A DNA stretch of 64,000 nucleotides, taken from Methylobacterium sp. J-088 (lineage in GTDB: Bacteria > Pseudomonadota > Alphaproteobacteria > Rhizobiales > Beijerinckiaceae). Under the pieces are notes generated by a model. That model made no database searches. It saw only the letters and a program-made list of their open reading frames with translations, and had not been told where the DNA came from. A program made the translations under genes and the position numbers. Shown here in pieces: positions 9,932 to 19,883 of the stretch; within the stretch, counting starts at the first letter, position 1, and each line of letters starts with the position of its first letter. The DNA lies in assembly GCF_022829295.1 (NCBI RefSeq), contig NZ_JAKSYH010000209.1, forward strand, positions 62,001 to 126,000, read 5' to 3'.

Positions 9932-10998
9932 ATGGCCCGACCGTTCCGCCGTGTCGCGGACCTTGCTCGCGCGCTGACGCGATCAAATCGAGATTCCGGA
10001 CGGGATCCTAACGCGTCGCCCCCGCCAGCCCCCTTCGTGGTCGATGCCGACGTCCCGGTCGATATCGGGTGCATCAAGGTGTTCCGGGCCGAGAACTTTC
10101 CGGAATCCGGGCCCAGCCCGTGGCTCGACCAGCCGGACGCGCAGGAGATCATCACGCGGCGCGTCGCGCGGCGGGAGATCACCCCCCGGCAGGCCGAGAT
10201 CTGCCGGTCCTGGGAGGAGCACGGCTACTACGTCCTGCGCGGCGCCATCGATGCCGAGACGATCGACGAGGCCTGGGCGCCTACGAGGCGGCGATCGCCC
10301 GGGGCGATGTGACCCTCGCCCCCGAGAAGGCCGCCGAGGACGATCCGCATCCCGGCCGCTACCTCAATCCGCACCTGAAGGTCGAAGAGATCGGCCAACT
10401 CCTGAATCATCCGGTGCTGGTCAACTTCAGCAGCATGGTGCTGGGCCGCCCCGCGATCCCGTTCCAGACCATCGCGTCCCACAAGGGCAGCCAGCAGGCC
10501 GAGCACTCGGACTCGATCCACATGACGACCTACCCGGTCGGCTATCTCGCCGCCTGCTGGATCGCCATGGAGGACATCCACGCTGAGTCGGGGCCGCTCG
10601 TCTACTATCCCGGTACCCACCGCTTGCCGTACCTGTTCAGCCACGATGTCGGCATCTCGCCGGAGGATTTTCAGCAGCGCGGCTACGGCGCCTATGTCGA
10701 GCATTACGAGCCGGCGATCCAGCGCGAGATCCGGGACCACGGGGCCAGGCCGGAATACTTCACGGCCCACAAGGGCGACGTGCTGTTCTGGCACGCGAAC
10801 CTGCTGCACGGCGGCTCGGCCCGAGCCGATATCCGGCGGACGCGCAGGGCGCTCGTACACCACTACTTCGCCGAGGGCTGCGTCTGCTACCACGACCTGT
10901 CGGCGACGACCTCGGCGGTCCATGGCCCGGTCGAGAGCCTGCCGACCTGCGGAGCATCGAACCCGGACGTGGCGGTCCGGCAGCAGATCGCGCTGTAG
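9932..10998 (+). pseudogene. Phytanoyl-CoA dioxygenase (PhyH) family gene with a 1-bp frameshift
   Basis: Encodes an Fe(II)/2-oxoglutarate oxygenase of the PhyH family, split by a frameshift. From ATG 9932 (GGAGGA upstream) the first frame runs through SWEEHGYYVLRGAIDAETIDEAW. At about 10277-10280 the homology jumps to another frame and continues AYEAAIARGDV to the stop at 10998. One base appears to be missing between TGG and GCC TAC. The rest looks sound: iron ligands HSD in QQAEHSDSIHM, the distal His in LLHGG, and CWIAMEDIHAESGPL. A sequencing error would explain it equally well as a true mutation. The substrate is unknown; many bacterial members do not act on phytanoyl-CoA. Confidence 0.75.
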
Positions 10999-11066
10999 GG
11001 CCTGCTGTCGAAGGCCGGCGGTCGAGTTTCAGGATAGGACGGCGCGTCGAGCAGCCCTTGGGTTCC

Positions 11067-11091
11067 TCCCTCCCCCGCAAAAGGGGAGGGA
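11067..11091. terminator. Perfect hairpin between convergent genes
   Basis: TCCCTCCCC and GGGGAGGGA form a 9-bp perfect stem around a 7-base loop. It lies between two convergent genes and could stop transcription from either side. It also resembles the cores of the repeats near 48.3 kb, so it may be a degenerate repeat copy. Confidence 0.5.
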
Positions 11092-11143
11092 AAGTCCCCG
11101 TGCCGCGAAGGGCACGATTTTTACGAGAGGGCGCAGCGCTGAC

Positions 11144-11464
11144 TTACCAACGGCCGTAGCCGTGGCGGTTGCCCCAGCCGCCGTGGTGATGGTGGCGCGG
11201 ACCGAAGCCGCGCGGATCTCCCCAGCCGTCATGACGACCGCGGCCCCAGCCGCCGTGATGGTGATGGCGCGGACCGAAGCCGCCATGATCGCGCCAGCCA
11301 TGATGACGCGACCCGTAGCCGTACTGAACGGTCACGACACCTTTGGCGCCTTCGCGCAATCCGGAATCGATCCCGAGGGGCGCGGCCATGGCGGGGGTTG
11401 CGATGGCCAGTCCCCCGACTGTCAGGGCGGCGGCCAAGCGGATGCGTGCGGTCTTGGTGAACAT
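11144..11464 (-). CDS. Small secreted His/Gly-rich protein
   Basis: A 106-residue protein with a clear signal peptide (TARIRLAAALTVGGLAIATP, cleavage likely after AMA). The mature part is rich in His, Gly, Arg and Trp and carries two near-identical blocks, GFGPRHHHHGGWG, separated by about 15 residues. The DNA shows the matching imperfect tandem repeat. The His clusters suggest metal binding (Ni, Zn or Cu) in the periplasm or cell surface, but this rests on composition only. Similar low-complexity secreted proteins are common in related genomes. I recognise no named family. Confidence 0.7.
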   Translation of the reverse strand: MFTKTARIRLAAALTVGGLAIATPAMAAPLGIDSGLREGAKGVVTVQYGYGSRHHGWRDHGGFGPRHHHHGGWGRGRHDGWGDPRGFGPRHHHHGGWGNRHGYGRW

Positions 11465-11573
11465 CAGTGTTCTCCTGCTCCACGCTGGTCGCGGTACCGC
11501 GACCGGCTATGGCTCAGGTCTGACACCCGGCAGTTGACGTGAAAGTGAGCTGCTCGCTCAGGCCGTGTTCAGC

Positions 11574-12212
11574 TCAGGGCCGGCGGTAGACCCAGACGCG
11601 GGCCGGCGGCAGATTCAACCAAACCCTGTTCGAACGGTCGGCCGTATAGCTGCCGGCCTCGCAGCGGGCCGGGATCGGCGGAACCACCGCGTAGGTGAAC
11701 TGCACGAACGGTGCCCCGGGCTGCATCAGGTCGTGGGCCGTGTTGAGCAAGTCGAGCCGCTGCTCCAGGGGCTTGGTGAACAGCGGCAGGCTTGAGATCG
11801 TGGCCGCAGCGGGCTGCGTCAGCACGTCTCGCAGGCTCGCCCGCATGTCGTAGGCGTCGCCTCGGATCACCGTTACGCCGGGGAAGCGGCGGCTCAGGAG
11901 CTTGCAGAAATCGGGGTTGAACTCGACCAGGATCAGCCGCTCAGGAGCGATGCCCCGCCGGATCAGCGCCTCGGTTACCGGACCGGTGCCGGGGCCGAGC
12001 TCAACCACCGGACCCTCGCGACGCGGATCGACGTAGGCCGCCATGGTGCGGGCCAGCATCTTGCCGGACGGCGTCACCGCGCCGGTGACGAGCGGGCGTT
12101 CCAGCCAGGAGCGGAGGAACCGCGCCTCGTCCTCCAGGGGGTCGCGCCGCGGCCCGAAAATCGCGCTCCGGGAGACGGGAGCCTTCGCGGTAGGACGGCG
12201 GAGCGGCGGCAA
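11574..12212 (-). CDS. SAM-dependent methyltransferase, PmtA-like
   Basis: A 212-residue class I methyltransferase. The SAM-binding motif VVELGPGTGPVTEAL is near residues 69-83, followed by the acidic LVEFNPDF and, later, the catalytic-face motif SSLPLFTKP. The pattern fits the small phosphatidylethanolamine N-methyltransferases (PmtA) of rhizobia and also KsgA/Erm-type rRNA methyltransferases. The SSLP motif in place of an N(L/I)PY-type motif argues for a lipid rather than an rRNA substrate. It lies downstream of dnaJ on the same strand, a neighbourhood I recall for pmtA in related bacteria (not checked). A small inverted repeat (TTACAG/CTGTAA, 12266-12282) lies upstream. Confidence 0.65.
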   Translation of the reverse strand: MPPLRRPTAKAPVSRSAIFGPRRDPLEDEARFLRSWLERPLVTGAVTPSGKMLARTMAAYVDPRREGPVVELGPGTGPVTEALIRRGIAPERLILVEFNPDFCKLLSRRFPGVTVIRGDAYDMRASLRDVLTQPAAATISSLPLFTKPLEQRLDLLNTAHDLMQPGAPFVQFTYAVVPPIPARCEAGSYTADRSNRVWLNLPPARVWVYRRP

Positions 12213-12351
12213 GTCCTGGATTCCTTGATGCCGAATGAGAATGAAAGGCTATCGACGCCGCTGTCTTACAGTCAAGCTGTAACGGCGCCTAGGGTACGCA
12301 AGCCACGCCGGCCGGTTGCATAACAGGCCGTCGGGCCGTTCGGATCCGCCC

Positions 12352-13506
12352 TCACGGACGGACCGCGCCGCCGAAGAAGTCTCGAACCTTCGAGAAGAAG
12401 CCCGCGGATTCCGGATGATTCTCCGGCGAGGCCGATTGATCGAATTCCTGAAGGAGTTCGCGTTGGCGCTTGGTCAGGTTCTGCGGGGTTTCGACGAAGA
12501 CCTGGATGTAGAGGTCGCCAACCTCCCGTGACCGGAGCACCGGCATGCCCCTACCCTTGATCCGGAACTGCTTGGCGGTCTGCGTGCCGGCGGGAATCCG
12601 CACCTGGGTCTGCGTGCCGTCGATCACCGGCACGGTTATCTCGCCCGCGAGTGCGGCCGTGACCATTGAGATCGGCACTCGGCAGAACAGATCGGCCCCG
12701 TCGCGCTGGAAGAACTCGTGCTGCTTGATCGACAGGAAGACGTAGAGGTCCCCAGGCGGTCCACCGCGCAACCCGCTCTCGCCCTCGCCGGAGAGCCGGA
12801 TGCGCAACCCGTCATCGACACCGGCCGGCACGTTGATGGAGAGCGTGCGCTCGCGGTTGACCCGGCCCGCGCCTTGGCAAGAGGTGCAGGGATCGTCGAC
12901 GATCTCGCCGCGGCCGTGGCAGTTCGGGCAGGTCCGCTCGATGGCGAAGAAGCCCTGGGCGGCCCGCACCCGGCCGTAGCCCGCACAGGTCTGGCAGGTC
13001 CGGGGCTTCGAGCCGGGCTTGGCGCCAGAGCCGTCGCAGGCCTCGCAGGTTACCGAGGTCGGGATCTTGATGGTCTCCGCCTTGCCCGCGTAGGCCTCCT
13101 CCAGCGTGATTTCCAGATTGTAGCGTAGGTCGGCTCCGCGCTCGCGGCCCGGCGCTCCGCCCCGGCCCCGGGCTGGGCCACCGCCGCCGCCGCCACGGCC
13201 GTCGCCGAAGAAATTGTCGAAGATGTCCGACATGAAGTCGCCGAACTCGTTGCCGAATCCGGGGCCGCCTGCACCGCCCTGGCTGAAGGCCGCGTGGCCG
13301 AACCGGTCGTAGGCGGCGCGCTTCTGGCCGTCGGAGAGGCACTGATAGGCCTCGTTGATTTCCTTGAACTTGATCTCGGCGTCCTTGTCGCCGGGATTGC
13401 GGTCGGGATGATAGGTCATCGCGAGCTTGCGGAAGGCGACCTTCATCTCGCTTTCCGTGGCGGTCTTGGTGACCCCCAGGATCTCGTAATAGTCCCGCTT
13501 CGACAT
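12352..13506 (-). CDS. dnaJ: Chaperone protein DnaJ
   Basis: A full-length 384-residue type I Hsp40 co-chaperone that delivers substrates to DnaK and stimulates its ATPase. The J domain occupies residues 1-70 with the HPD motif at 33-35. A Gly/Phe-rich linker follows (about 75-130). Four zinc-finger repeats CxxCxGxG follow (CEACDGSG, CQTCAGYG, CPNCHGRG, CTSCQGAG), then the substrate-binding C-terminal domains. It is downstream of dnaK on the same strand. The 250-base gap holds a dnaK terminator and a pair of inverted repeats, so it may be transcribed partly by read-through or from its own promoter. Confidence 0.97.
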   Translation of the reverse strand: MSKRDYYEILGVTKTATESEMKVAFRKLAMTYHPDRNPGDKDAEIKFKEINEAYQCLSDGQKRAAYDRFGHAAFSQGGAGGPGFGNEFGDFMSDIFDNFFGDGRGGGGGGPARGRGGAPGRERGADLRYNLEITLEEAYAGKAETIKIPTSVTCEACDGSGAKPGSKPRTCQTCAGYGRVRAAQGFFAIERTCPNCHGRGEIVDDPCTSCQGAGRVNRERTLSINVPAGVDDGLRIRLSGEGESGLRGGPPGDLYVFLSIKQHEFFQRDGADLFCRVPISMVTAALAGEITVPVIDGTQTQVRIPAGTQTAKQFRIKGRGMPVLRSREVGDLYIQVFVETPQNLTKRQRELLQEFDQSASPENHPESAGFFSKVRDFFGGAVRP

Positions 13507-13566
13507 CCCGCCCTCAGGTGCCTTCCCGTCCCGTCCCGAATCCCGGGCCGCGACGCTTTTACCATC

Positions 13567-13609
13567 GTCCCATCATACCGGGGCGCTGCTGCCGAACCCG
13601 GAAACCAGA
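13567..13609. repeat. Inverted repeat copy A between dnaJ and dnaK
   Basis: About 43 bases that match, in reverse complement, the element at 13646-13680. Shared blocks are TCTGG-TTCCGGG-TC and CCCCGGTATGA. The two copies face each other in the dnaK-dnaJ gap and could fold into a long hairpin or represent a BIME-like intergenic repeat. Confidence 0.65.
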
Positions 13610-13645
13610 AACACCGAAGCGACAGATCCAAGATCTGCCGGTGGG

Positions 13646-13680
13646 TCTGGATTCCGGGCTCCGTATCCCCGGTATGACGG
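13646..13680. repeat. Inverted repeat copy B between dnaJ and dnaK
   Basis: Partner of the element at 13567-13609, in opposite orientation and about 8 bases shorter in the middle. It contains TCTGGATTCCGGGCTC and CCCCGGTATGACGG. The pair spans about 115 bases of the gap. Confidence 0.65.
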
Positions 13681-13708
13681 AGCGTCTGACTAGACTGATC
13701 ACGCAAAG

Positions 13709-13734
13709 GCGGGGCCGGATCGCTCCGGCCCCGC
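13709..13734 (-). terminator. dnaK terminator
   Basis: GCGGGGCCGGA and TCCGGCCCCGC form a perfect 11-bp stem with a 4-base loop just after the dnaK stop. On the minus strand it is followed by CCTTTG, a short T run. It is probably an intrinsic or partly attenuating terminator before dnaJ. Confidence 0.75.
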
Positions 13735-13756
13735 GCGGTCGTATCAGATCCGCGCC

Positions 13757-15676
<1,920 letters not shown>

Positions 15677-15831
15677 GGTGGGATCCCTCTTTGTGTCGCG
15701 TTCAAGCAGACCGCCGAGCCCCGAAGCAGCTCGGCCCATGGCGGTGTCCGAAGATGATGTGAGTATGGGACCCGGGCCGGATCAAGGGCCGTGAACGGCT
15801 GAAACCCAGCGCGCAATCCCGCGTCGAGGGC

Positions 15832-15862
15832 GATATAAGAAGCCCCGGACGGCCTCGCAAGG
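15832..15862 (-). promoter_or_regulatory. Probable heat-shock promoter of dnaK
   Basis: On the minus strand CTTGCG (15861-15856) is followed, after 16-17 bases, by CTTATAT (15839-15833). This fits both the alphaproteobacterial RpoH pattern (CTTG, then CYTATNT) and a sigma-70 promoter. Transcription would start near 15825, giving a leader of about 150 bases. A second, weaker match (CCCTTGAT, then CCCATACT) lies at 15788-15762. The remaining gap up to 16069 shows only the palindrome GTGTTAACAC at 16005-16014. Confidence 0.5.
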
Positions 15863-16069
15863 CGAAGCCTGTGCGACCGGGTCGGGCCCGCAGGTCCGCG
15901 ATAACAGATTGTGAGGTCTTGATAATCGCGCCCGCGACCACCGTTGCTCCGGATGGCATGATTGCATTTTGTTGCTTCGCTGCCACGTCCGCGCCATCGA
16001 CGGCGTGTTAACACTTCGACAAGGGGTTGCGTGTGGCCCCACCACTTCGTGTCCTCGTCGTAGAGTCCG

Positions 16070-17062
16070 ATGCGCCCGACCCGCAGCTCCCTGCTCCCCG
16101 TCCTGGCGCTCGCCGTCGCGGCTCCCGCCCTGCTCGCCGCCCCACCGGCGCAGGCGCAGAACTTCTTCGAGCGCCTGTTCGGCATCAAGCCCGAGCGGCC
16201 GCCGGTGCCGCCCCGGGGCCTGCCCGAGGCGCCTCCGGCCCCGCTGCCGGGGGGCGGCGGCGAGCCCGGCCAAGCCCCGGCCCCCGAGACGCCCCGGGCG
16301 CCCCCGGCGCCGGCCCGTCCGGTGGTGCTCAAGGCGCCCTCGGAGGAGGGCGTGATCGGGCAGGACCTCCAGCTCAACGGAATGTCCGGATCCCTGAAGC
16401 TGGAGCGGACCGGCACCGCCGTCACGGCCCGGATCACGCTCCCGGGAACCAAGATCTCGCAGCCGGCGGAATCCTGCACGGTGCCGCTCGGCGCGGGCAG
16501 TCCCGTCACGCTGAATCCCGAAGGCAAGCCCGAAGGGGTGCCGCGCTACGAGGCGGCCGGGGCGGAGTGCCCCTTGCGCCTCGACGTCACCGAGGGCGGC
16601 ATCCTCGTCTCGACGCTGGGCTCCGGCCCGGTCTGCACCTTCTCGGCCGCGGATTGCGCCACGACCCCCACGGGCCTGTGGGGGCCGGCCCCCGCGACCC
16701 TGCTCCCGCGGGCCAGCGAGTTCGACACCGCCCGGGGCGCGGCCGACAAGGCGGTGCGCGACAATTACAAGCTGATGACCCAGCGGGCCCGGCGCGAGGA
16801 CGTGCGGCCGATCGTGACCGAGCAGGCGGCCTTCTCGGCGGATCGGGAGCAGTTCTGCCGTAGCTACGCCCGCGAAGGCACGCACGGTTTCTGCCATCTC
16901 CGCTTTACCGAGAACCGGGCACTCGCCCTCGCGACCCGCCTCGGCGCCAATACCGCGGTACCCACAGCGACGGCGGCCCCGCGCAGCCGGCCCCGGCCCA
17001 AGCCGGCGGTGGAGGGCCTGAACCCCGATGCAGCCGGTGGCGGCGACAACGTTCCGGAATAA
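16070..17062 (+). CDS. Secreted proline-rich protein of unknown function
   Basis: A 330-residue exported protein. A signal peptide is clear at 1-29 (LLPVLALAVAAPALLAAPPA, ending AQAQ). Residues 35-85 form a Pro/Gly/Ala-rich spacer. The folded part (about 86-290) has six or so cysteines, suggesting disulfides. Near its end the segment SADREQFCRSYAREGTHGFCH, split by Cys pairs, loosely recalls LprI-like lysozyme-inhibitor domains. That is weak. The tail is again basic and Pro-rich. It is probably a periplasmic or cell-wall-associated protein. It is divergent from dnaK and has no operon partner. I do not recognise the family. Confidence 0.75.
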   Translation: MRPTRSSLLPVLALAVAAPALLAAPPAQAQNFFERLFGIKPERPPVPPRGLPEAPPAPLPGGGGEPGQAPAPETPRAPPAPARPVVLKAPSEEGVIGQDLQLNGMSGSLKLERTGTAVTARITLPGTKISQPAESCTVPLGAGSPVTLNPEGKPEGVPRYEAAGAECPLRLDVTEGGILVSTLGSGPVCTFSAADCATTPTGLWGPAPATLLPRASEFDTARGAADKAVRDNYKLMTQRARREDVRPIVTEQAAFSADREQFCRSYAREGTHGFCHLRFTENRALALATRLGANTAVPTATAAPRSRPRPKPAVEGLNPDAAGGGDNVPE

Positions 17063-17079
17063 CCGGCACTTGGGGTCGT

Positions 17080-17775
17080 TCAGGCCCGACCGGCTGTCAT
17101 GGACAGCATGGCGGGATCGATGCCGTTGGCGCGCAGGGCACGCTCGTACTTGGCGTCGAGATCCGTGTTGAAGATTAGCTCGGGATCGGCTGGGCAGTTG
17201 AGCCAGCCATTGGCCATGATCTCGCTCTCGAGCTGGCCCGCCTGCCAGCCGGCATAGCCCAGAGCCAGCACGGCGCTGGCCGGGCCCTCGCCGCTCGCGA
17301 TGGCGCGCAGAATCTCGACGGTCGCGGTCAGGCAGATGCCGTCGTCGATGATCAGCGTCGATTGCTGGATGTGGAAGTCGTCGGTGTGCAGCACGAAGCC
17401 GCGCCGGCCTTCCACCGGCCCGCCCATCAGAACGGGCATGTGCCCGACCCGCTCGCGCAGGCGAATCGCGTCCGCCTCGGGGGCCACGTCGAGCTGGACC
17501 AGCAGATCCGGCATGCTGATGTCGGTGGCCGCCTTGTTGACGATGATGCCCATCGCCCCGTCGGCGGAATGAGCGCAGACATAGATCACCGAGCGGGCGA
17601 AGCGCTCATCGGCCATGCCGGGCATCGCCACGAGGAACTGCCCGTCGAGAAAGTCCGGACCGGAGAGCGATGTCTGCCGCGGCGCCGGGTTTGCTGCGTT
17701 CGCGGTCGCTGAGCCGGACTCCCGCTGAGGAGCCGAAGGCGAAGAATCCGGTTTGCGATGCGGAGGAGACGCCAT
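17080..17775 (-). CDS. YqgE/AlgH family protein
   Basis: A 231-residue member of the UPF0301 (YqgE/AlgH) family. The family core starts at about residue 43 (FLDGQFLVAMPGM) and contains SVIYVCAHSADGAMGIIVNK, GGPVEGRRGFVLH and ALGYAGWQAGQLESE. The molecular role is unsettled; AlgH was first linked to alginate gene expression in Pseudomonas. The first 40 residues are polar and poorly conserved in nature, so translation might start later, but no better start with a ribosome site is visible. It converges with the preceding secreted-protein gene with only 17 bases between. Confidence 0.9.
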   Translation of the reverse strand: MASPPHRKPDSSPSAPQRESGSATANAANPAPRQTSLSGPDFLDGQFLVAMPGMADERFARSVIYVCAHSADGAMGIIVNKAATDISMPDLLVQLDVAPEADAIRLRERVGHMPVLMGGPVEGRRGFVLHTDDFHIQQSTLIIDDGICLTATVEILRAIASGEGPASAVLALGYAGWQAGQLESEIMANGWLNCPADPELIFNTDLDAKYERALRANGIDPAMLSMTAGRA

Positions 17776-18047
17776 GACCTCATGCTACGCCGCGCCCTCT
17801 CATTGTCCAGCGGGCAAAAGAGACGCAGCAAGCTTCCACCCAGCTTGTATGAAGCCTCCGGGGGAGATCGTGCGTCCCGCGACGTGAACCGAAGCGGGCG
17901 GACAGACAGGGTCCCGCAGCGGCGAGCGTGGATCGCCGATTGAACCTTGGGCATCACGCACGCCAGGAGACCCGTTGCTCGACAGGTCCCACCGACCACG
18001 CTAGGTCAGGCGCGCAAACGCATATGCGCAGCAACGAGGGACCCGCG

Positions 18048-18527
18048 ATGATCCAGGTCGGCGACCATCTGCCCCAGGCCACGTTCCGGGTGAGCGGCCC
18101 GGAGGGCCCGATCGCCCGCACCACCGACGACGTGTTCAAAAGCCGCCGCGTGGTGGTGATCGGCGTCCCGGGCGCCTTCACCCCCAGCTGCCACCGCAAT
18201 CACCTACCGGGCTTCGTCACCCACAAGGATGAGATCCTCGGCCGCGGCGTCGACGCCATTGCGGTCACGAGCGTCAACGACGTGTTCGTACTCGACGCCT
18301 GGGCGAAGGCGAGCGGCGCCGAGGGTCTGGAATTCCTGGCGGACGGCAACGCAGATTTCGCCAAGGCGATCGGCTTGGAGATGGACGGCACGGGCTTCGG
18401 CCTCGGCATCCGCTCGAAGCGCTACTCCATGCTGGTCGAGGACGGGGTCGTGAAGATCCTGAACGTCGAGGAGACGCCTTCTAAGGCCGAGGCCTCGGGG
18501 GCCGAGGCGCTGCTGAAGGTGCTCTGA
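18048..18527 (+). CDS. Peroxiredoxin (Prx5-type)
   Basis: A 159-residue thiol peroxidase of the Prx5/type II class, reducing hydrogen peroxide and organic hydroperoxides. The active site PGAFTPSC has peroxidatic Cys48 and Thr45. No other cysteine is present, so it must be a 1-Cys enzyme recycled by glutaredoxin, glutathione or thioredoxin. ATG 18048 with GAGGG upstream is preferred; an in-frame ATG at 18024 would add eight residues. The catalytic Arg is probably in IRSKRYSML. It stands alone and ends facing a convergent nuclease-like gene. Confidence 0.9.
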   Translation: MIQVGDHLPQATFRVSGPEGPIARTTDDVFKSRRVVVIGVPGAFTPSCHRNHLPGFVTHKDEILGRGVDAIAVTSVNDVFVLDAWAKASGAEGLEFLADGNADFAKAIGLEMDGTGFGLGIRSKRYSMLVEDGVVKILNVEETPSKAEASGAEALLKVL

Positions 18528-18579
18528 GCGAGGCTTCGGGCACGCAAGAGGCGCGGCCCCTTGGGGTCTATCGGGGGGC

Positions 18580-18607
18580 GGTCCGCTTCTGGTCTGGCCG
18601 GCGGACC
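18580..18607. terminator. Hairpin between convergent genes
   Basis: GGTCCGC and GCGGACC form a 7-bp stem around a 14-base loop between the peroxiredoxin gene and the convergent Mrr-like gene. No T run is obvious. It could be a bidirectional terminator. Confidence 0.4.
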
Positions 18608-18622
18608 CTCATCGTATCTGCT

Positions 18623-19372
18623 TCACATGTGCGCGAGGTCGATGGCGTCGAGCCCGTCGTGGTGCAGCAGCAGCACCCCGGTTGCCGCCGCAAGCCGGCG
18701 GGCCGCCGGCGTGAAGCCGGCATTCGACACGACGGCGGCGCGGTCGCCCGCCCAGTAGCGTTGGGCCGCCGCCGCCTCCTGCACGGCGGCATTGCCAACG
18801 GGCTTGGCCAGGCGCTTGCACTGGATGACGAGGCGCAGGCCGTTGCGAACCGCCACGATATCGGCGCCCTGATCGCCGCTCGCCGGGGTCCGGTGCGCCC
18901 GCCATCCTGCCCGGACGAGGCGCTCGGCGCAGTAGCGCTCGTAGTCGAGCCCGTCCGCCGGTGCGTCCTCTTCCTCGGGCAGATCGATGGACGCCGCCTC
19001 GGCCTCGACGATCGCCAGCATCCGATCCCGCTCCGTCAGGGCGAGCTCGGCGTAACGCGGGCCGATCTGGGGCAGTACCGTGCGGTCGAGGAAGTAGTCG
19101 CGCTCGCGCAGCCAGCCGTCCTCGATCCAGTTGCCGTAGGCGTCGCGAAAGCTTTCCTGCCGCCTCCGCAGAGCCAGCGTCTCGCCATGGGCCCGGGCGA
19201 TGCGGCGCACCTGGGCTCGGAACCGGCGCGGCCGGCCGAGATGGCGCAGCCACACGCCCAACAGCGCGAGCCCCGTGGCCGCTAGAGCGGGCGGACCGTA
19301 CCAGAGCGCGAACGGGCCGCCGATCACGGCCGTCCAGAACAGGCGCGCGACGGGATTGGGCTTACCTTGCAT
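18623..19372 (-). CDS. Membrane-anchored Mrr-like restriction endonuclease-fold protein
   Basis: A 249-residue protein with two parts. Residues 8-45 are hydrophobic and could form one or two membrane helices. Residues 143-245 form an Mrr-cat restriction-endonuclease-fold domain: YERYCAERLVRAGW, then SGDQGADIVAV with Asp171, then VIQCKR with Gln184 and Lys186, the D...QxK active site of Mrr enzymes. A later helix (AAVQEAAAAQRYW) and VVSNAGFT complete the fold. No methyltransferase or helicase partner is adjacent, so it is not a classical restriction system. It could act on foreign or modified DNA at the membrane, but this is inference. Confidence 0.75.
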   Translation of the reverse strand: MQGKPNPVARLFWTAVIGGPFALWYGPPALAATGLALLGVWLRHLGRPRRFRAQVRRIARAHGETLALRRRQESFRDAYGNWIEDGWLRERDYFLDRTVLPQIGPRYAELALTERDRMLAIVEAEAASIDLPEEEDAPADGLDYERYCAERLVRAGWRAHRTPASGDQGADIVAVRNGLRLVIQCKRLAKPVGNAAVQEAAAAQRYWAGDRAAVVSNAGFTPAARRLAAATGVLLLHHDGLDAIDLAHM

Positions 19373-19469
19373 CGGGTCTCAAGGGGCGCGGACGGGTCTT
19401 GTGACCCTCGCAAGCGCCCCTTGCCCGATGCCTAACCGCGGCTGAAAACCTGTGGACGCGGACGCGGCC

Positions 19470-19883
19470 TCAATTCTTCCGGCGCTGGTGGCCGAGGCCC
19501 ATGCTCTTGGCGAGGCTCGACCGGGCCGCGGCATAATTCGGCGCGACCATCGGATAATCGGCCGGCAGGCCCCATTTCTGGCGGTATTCGTCCGGGGTGA
19601 GATTGTAGTGCGTGCGCAGGTGGCGCTTGAGGGATTTGAATTTCTTCCCGTCCTCCAGGCAGACGATGAAGTCGGGTTGGATCGAGCGCCGGACCGAGAC
19701 GGCGGGCCGCAGATCCTCGGCAGGCGCGGAGGTGGGCTGGCTAAGCTCGTGCAGGACCGCGTGAACCTTGACGATCAGCGCCGGCAGTTCCGGTGGGGTG
19801 ACCGGGTTGTTGCTTACGAAGGCCGACACGATGTCGACCGAGAGCGTGAGGAAGTCCGGCTGCCCTTCGACCGTGGAATCCAT
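19470..19883 (-). CDS. MucR/Ros family transcriptional regulator
   Basis: A 137-residue regulator of the MucR/Ros prokaryotic zinc-finger family, which binds AT-rich promoters and often controls exopolysaccharide, motility and cell-cycle genes. The N-terminal oligomerisation part contains VDIVSAFVSNNPVTPPELPAL. The finger reads CLEDGKKFKSLKRHLRTHY: first Cys, then Asp where Ros has the second Cys, then the two histidines. The family core PDEYRQKWGLPADYPMVAPN follows. CxxD variants are known in the family. Start 19883 is preferred; an ATG five codons earlier (19898) is possible. The AT-richer region upstream probably holds a self-regulated promoter. Confidence 0.92.
   Translation of the reverse strand: MDSTVEGQPDFLTLSVDIVSAFVSNNPVTPPELPALIVKVHAVLHELSQPTSAPAEDLRPAVSVRRSIQPDFIVCLEDGKKFKSLKRHLRTHYNLTPDEYRQKWGLPADYPMVAPNYAAARSSLAKSMGLGHQRRKN

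Noticed and set aside
12266..12282. Inverted repeat TTACAG/CTGTAA between the PmtA-like gene and dnaJ
   Set aside because: Six-base arms without a T run. It could be an operator or a chance hit, so it is only mentioned with the neighbouring gene.
15762..15788. CCCTTGAT ... CCCATACT as the main dnaK heat-shock promoter
   Set aside because: The spacing is shorter than usual, and the CTTGCG ... CTTATAT pair at 15832-15862 fits better. It is kept only as a second possibility.
16005..16014. Palindrome GTGTTAACAC upstream of the secreted proline-rich protein
   Set aside because: Ten bases is too short to call an operator without a second copy or known regulator.
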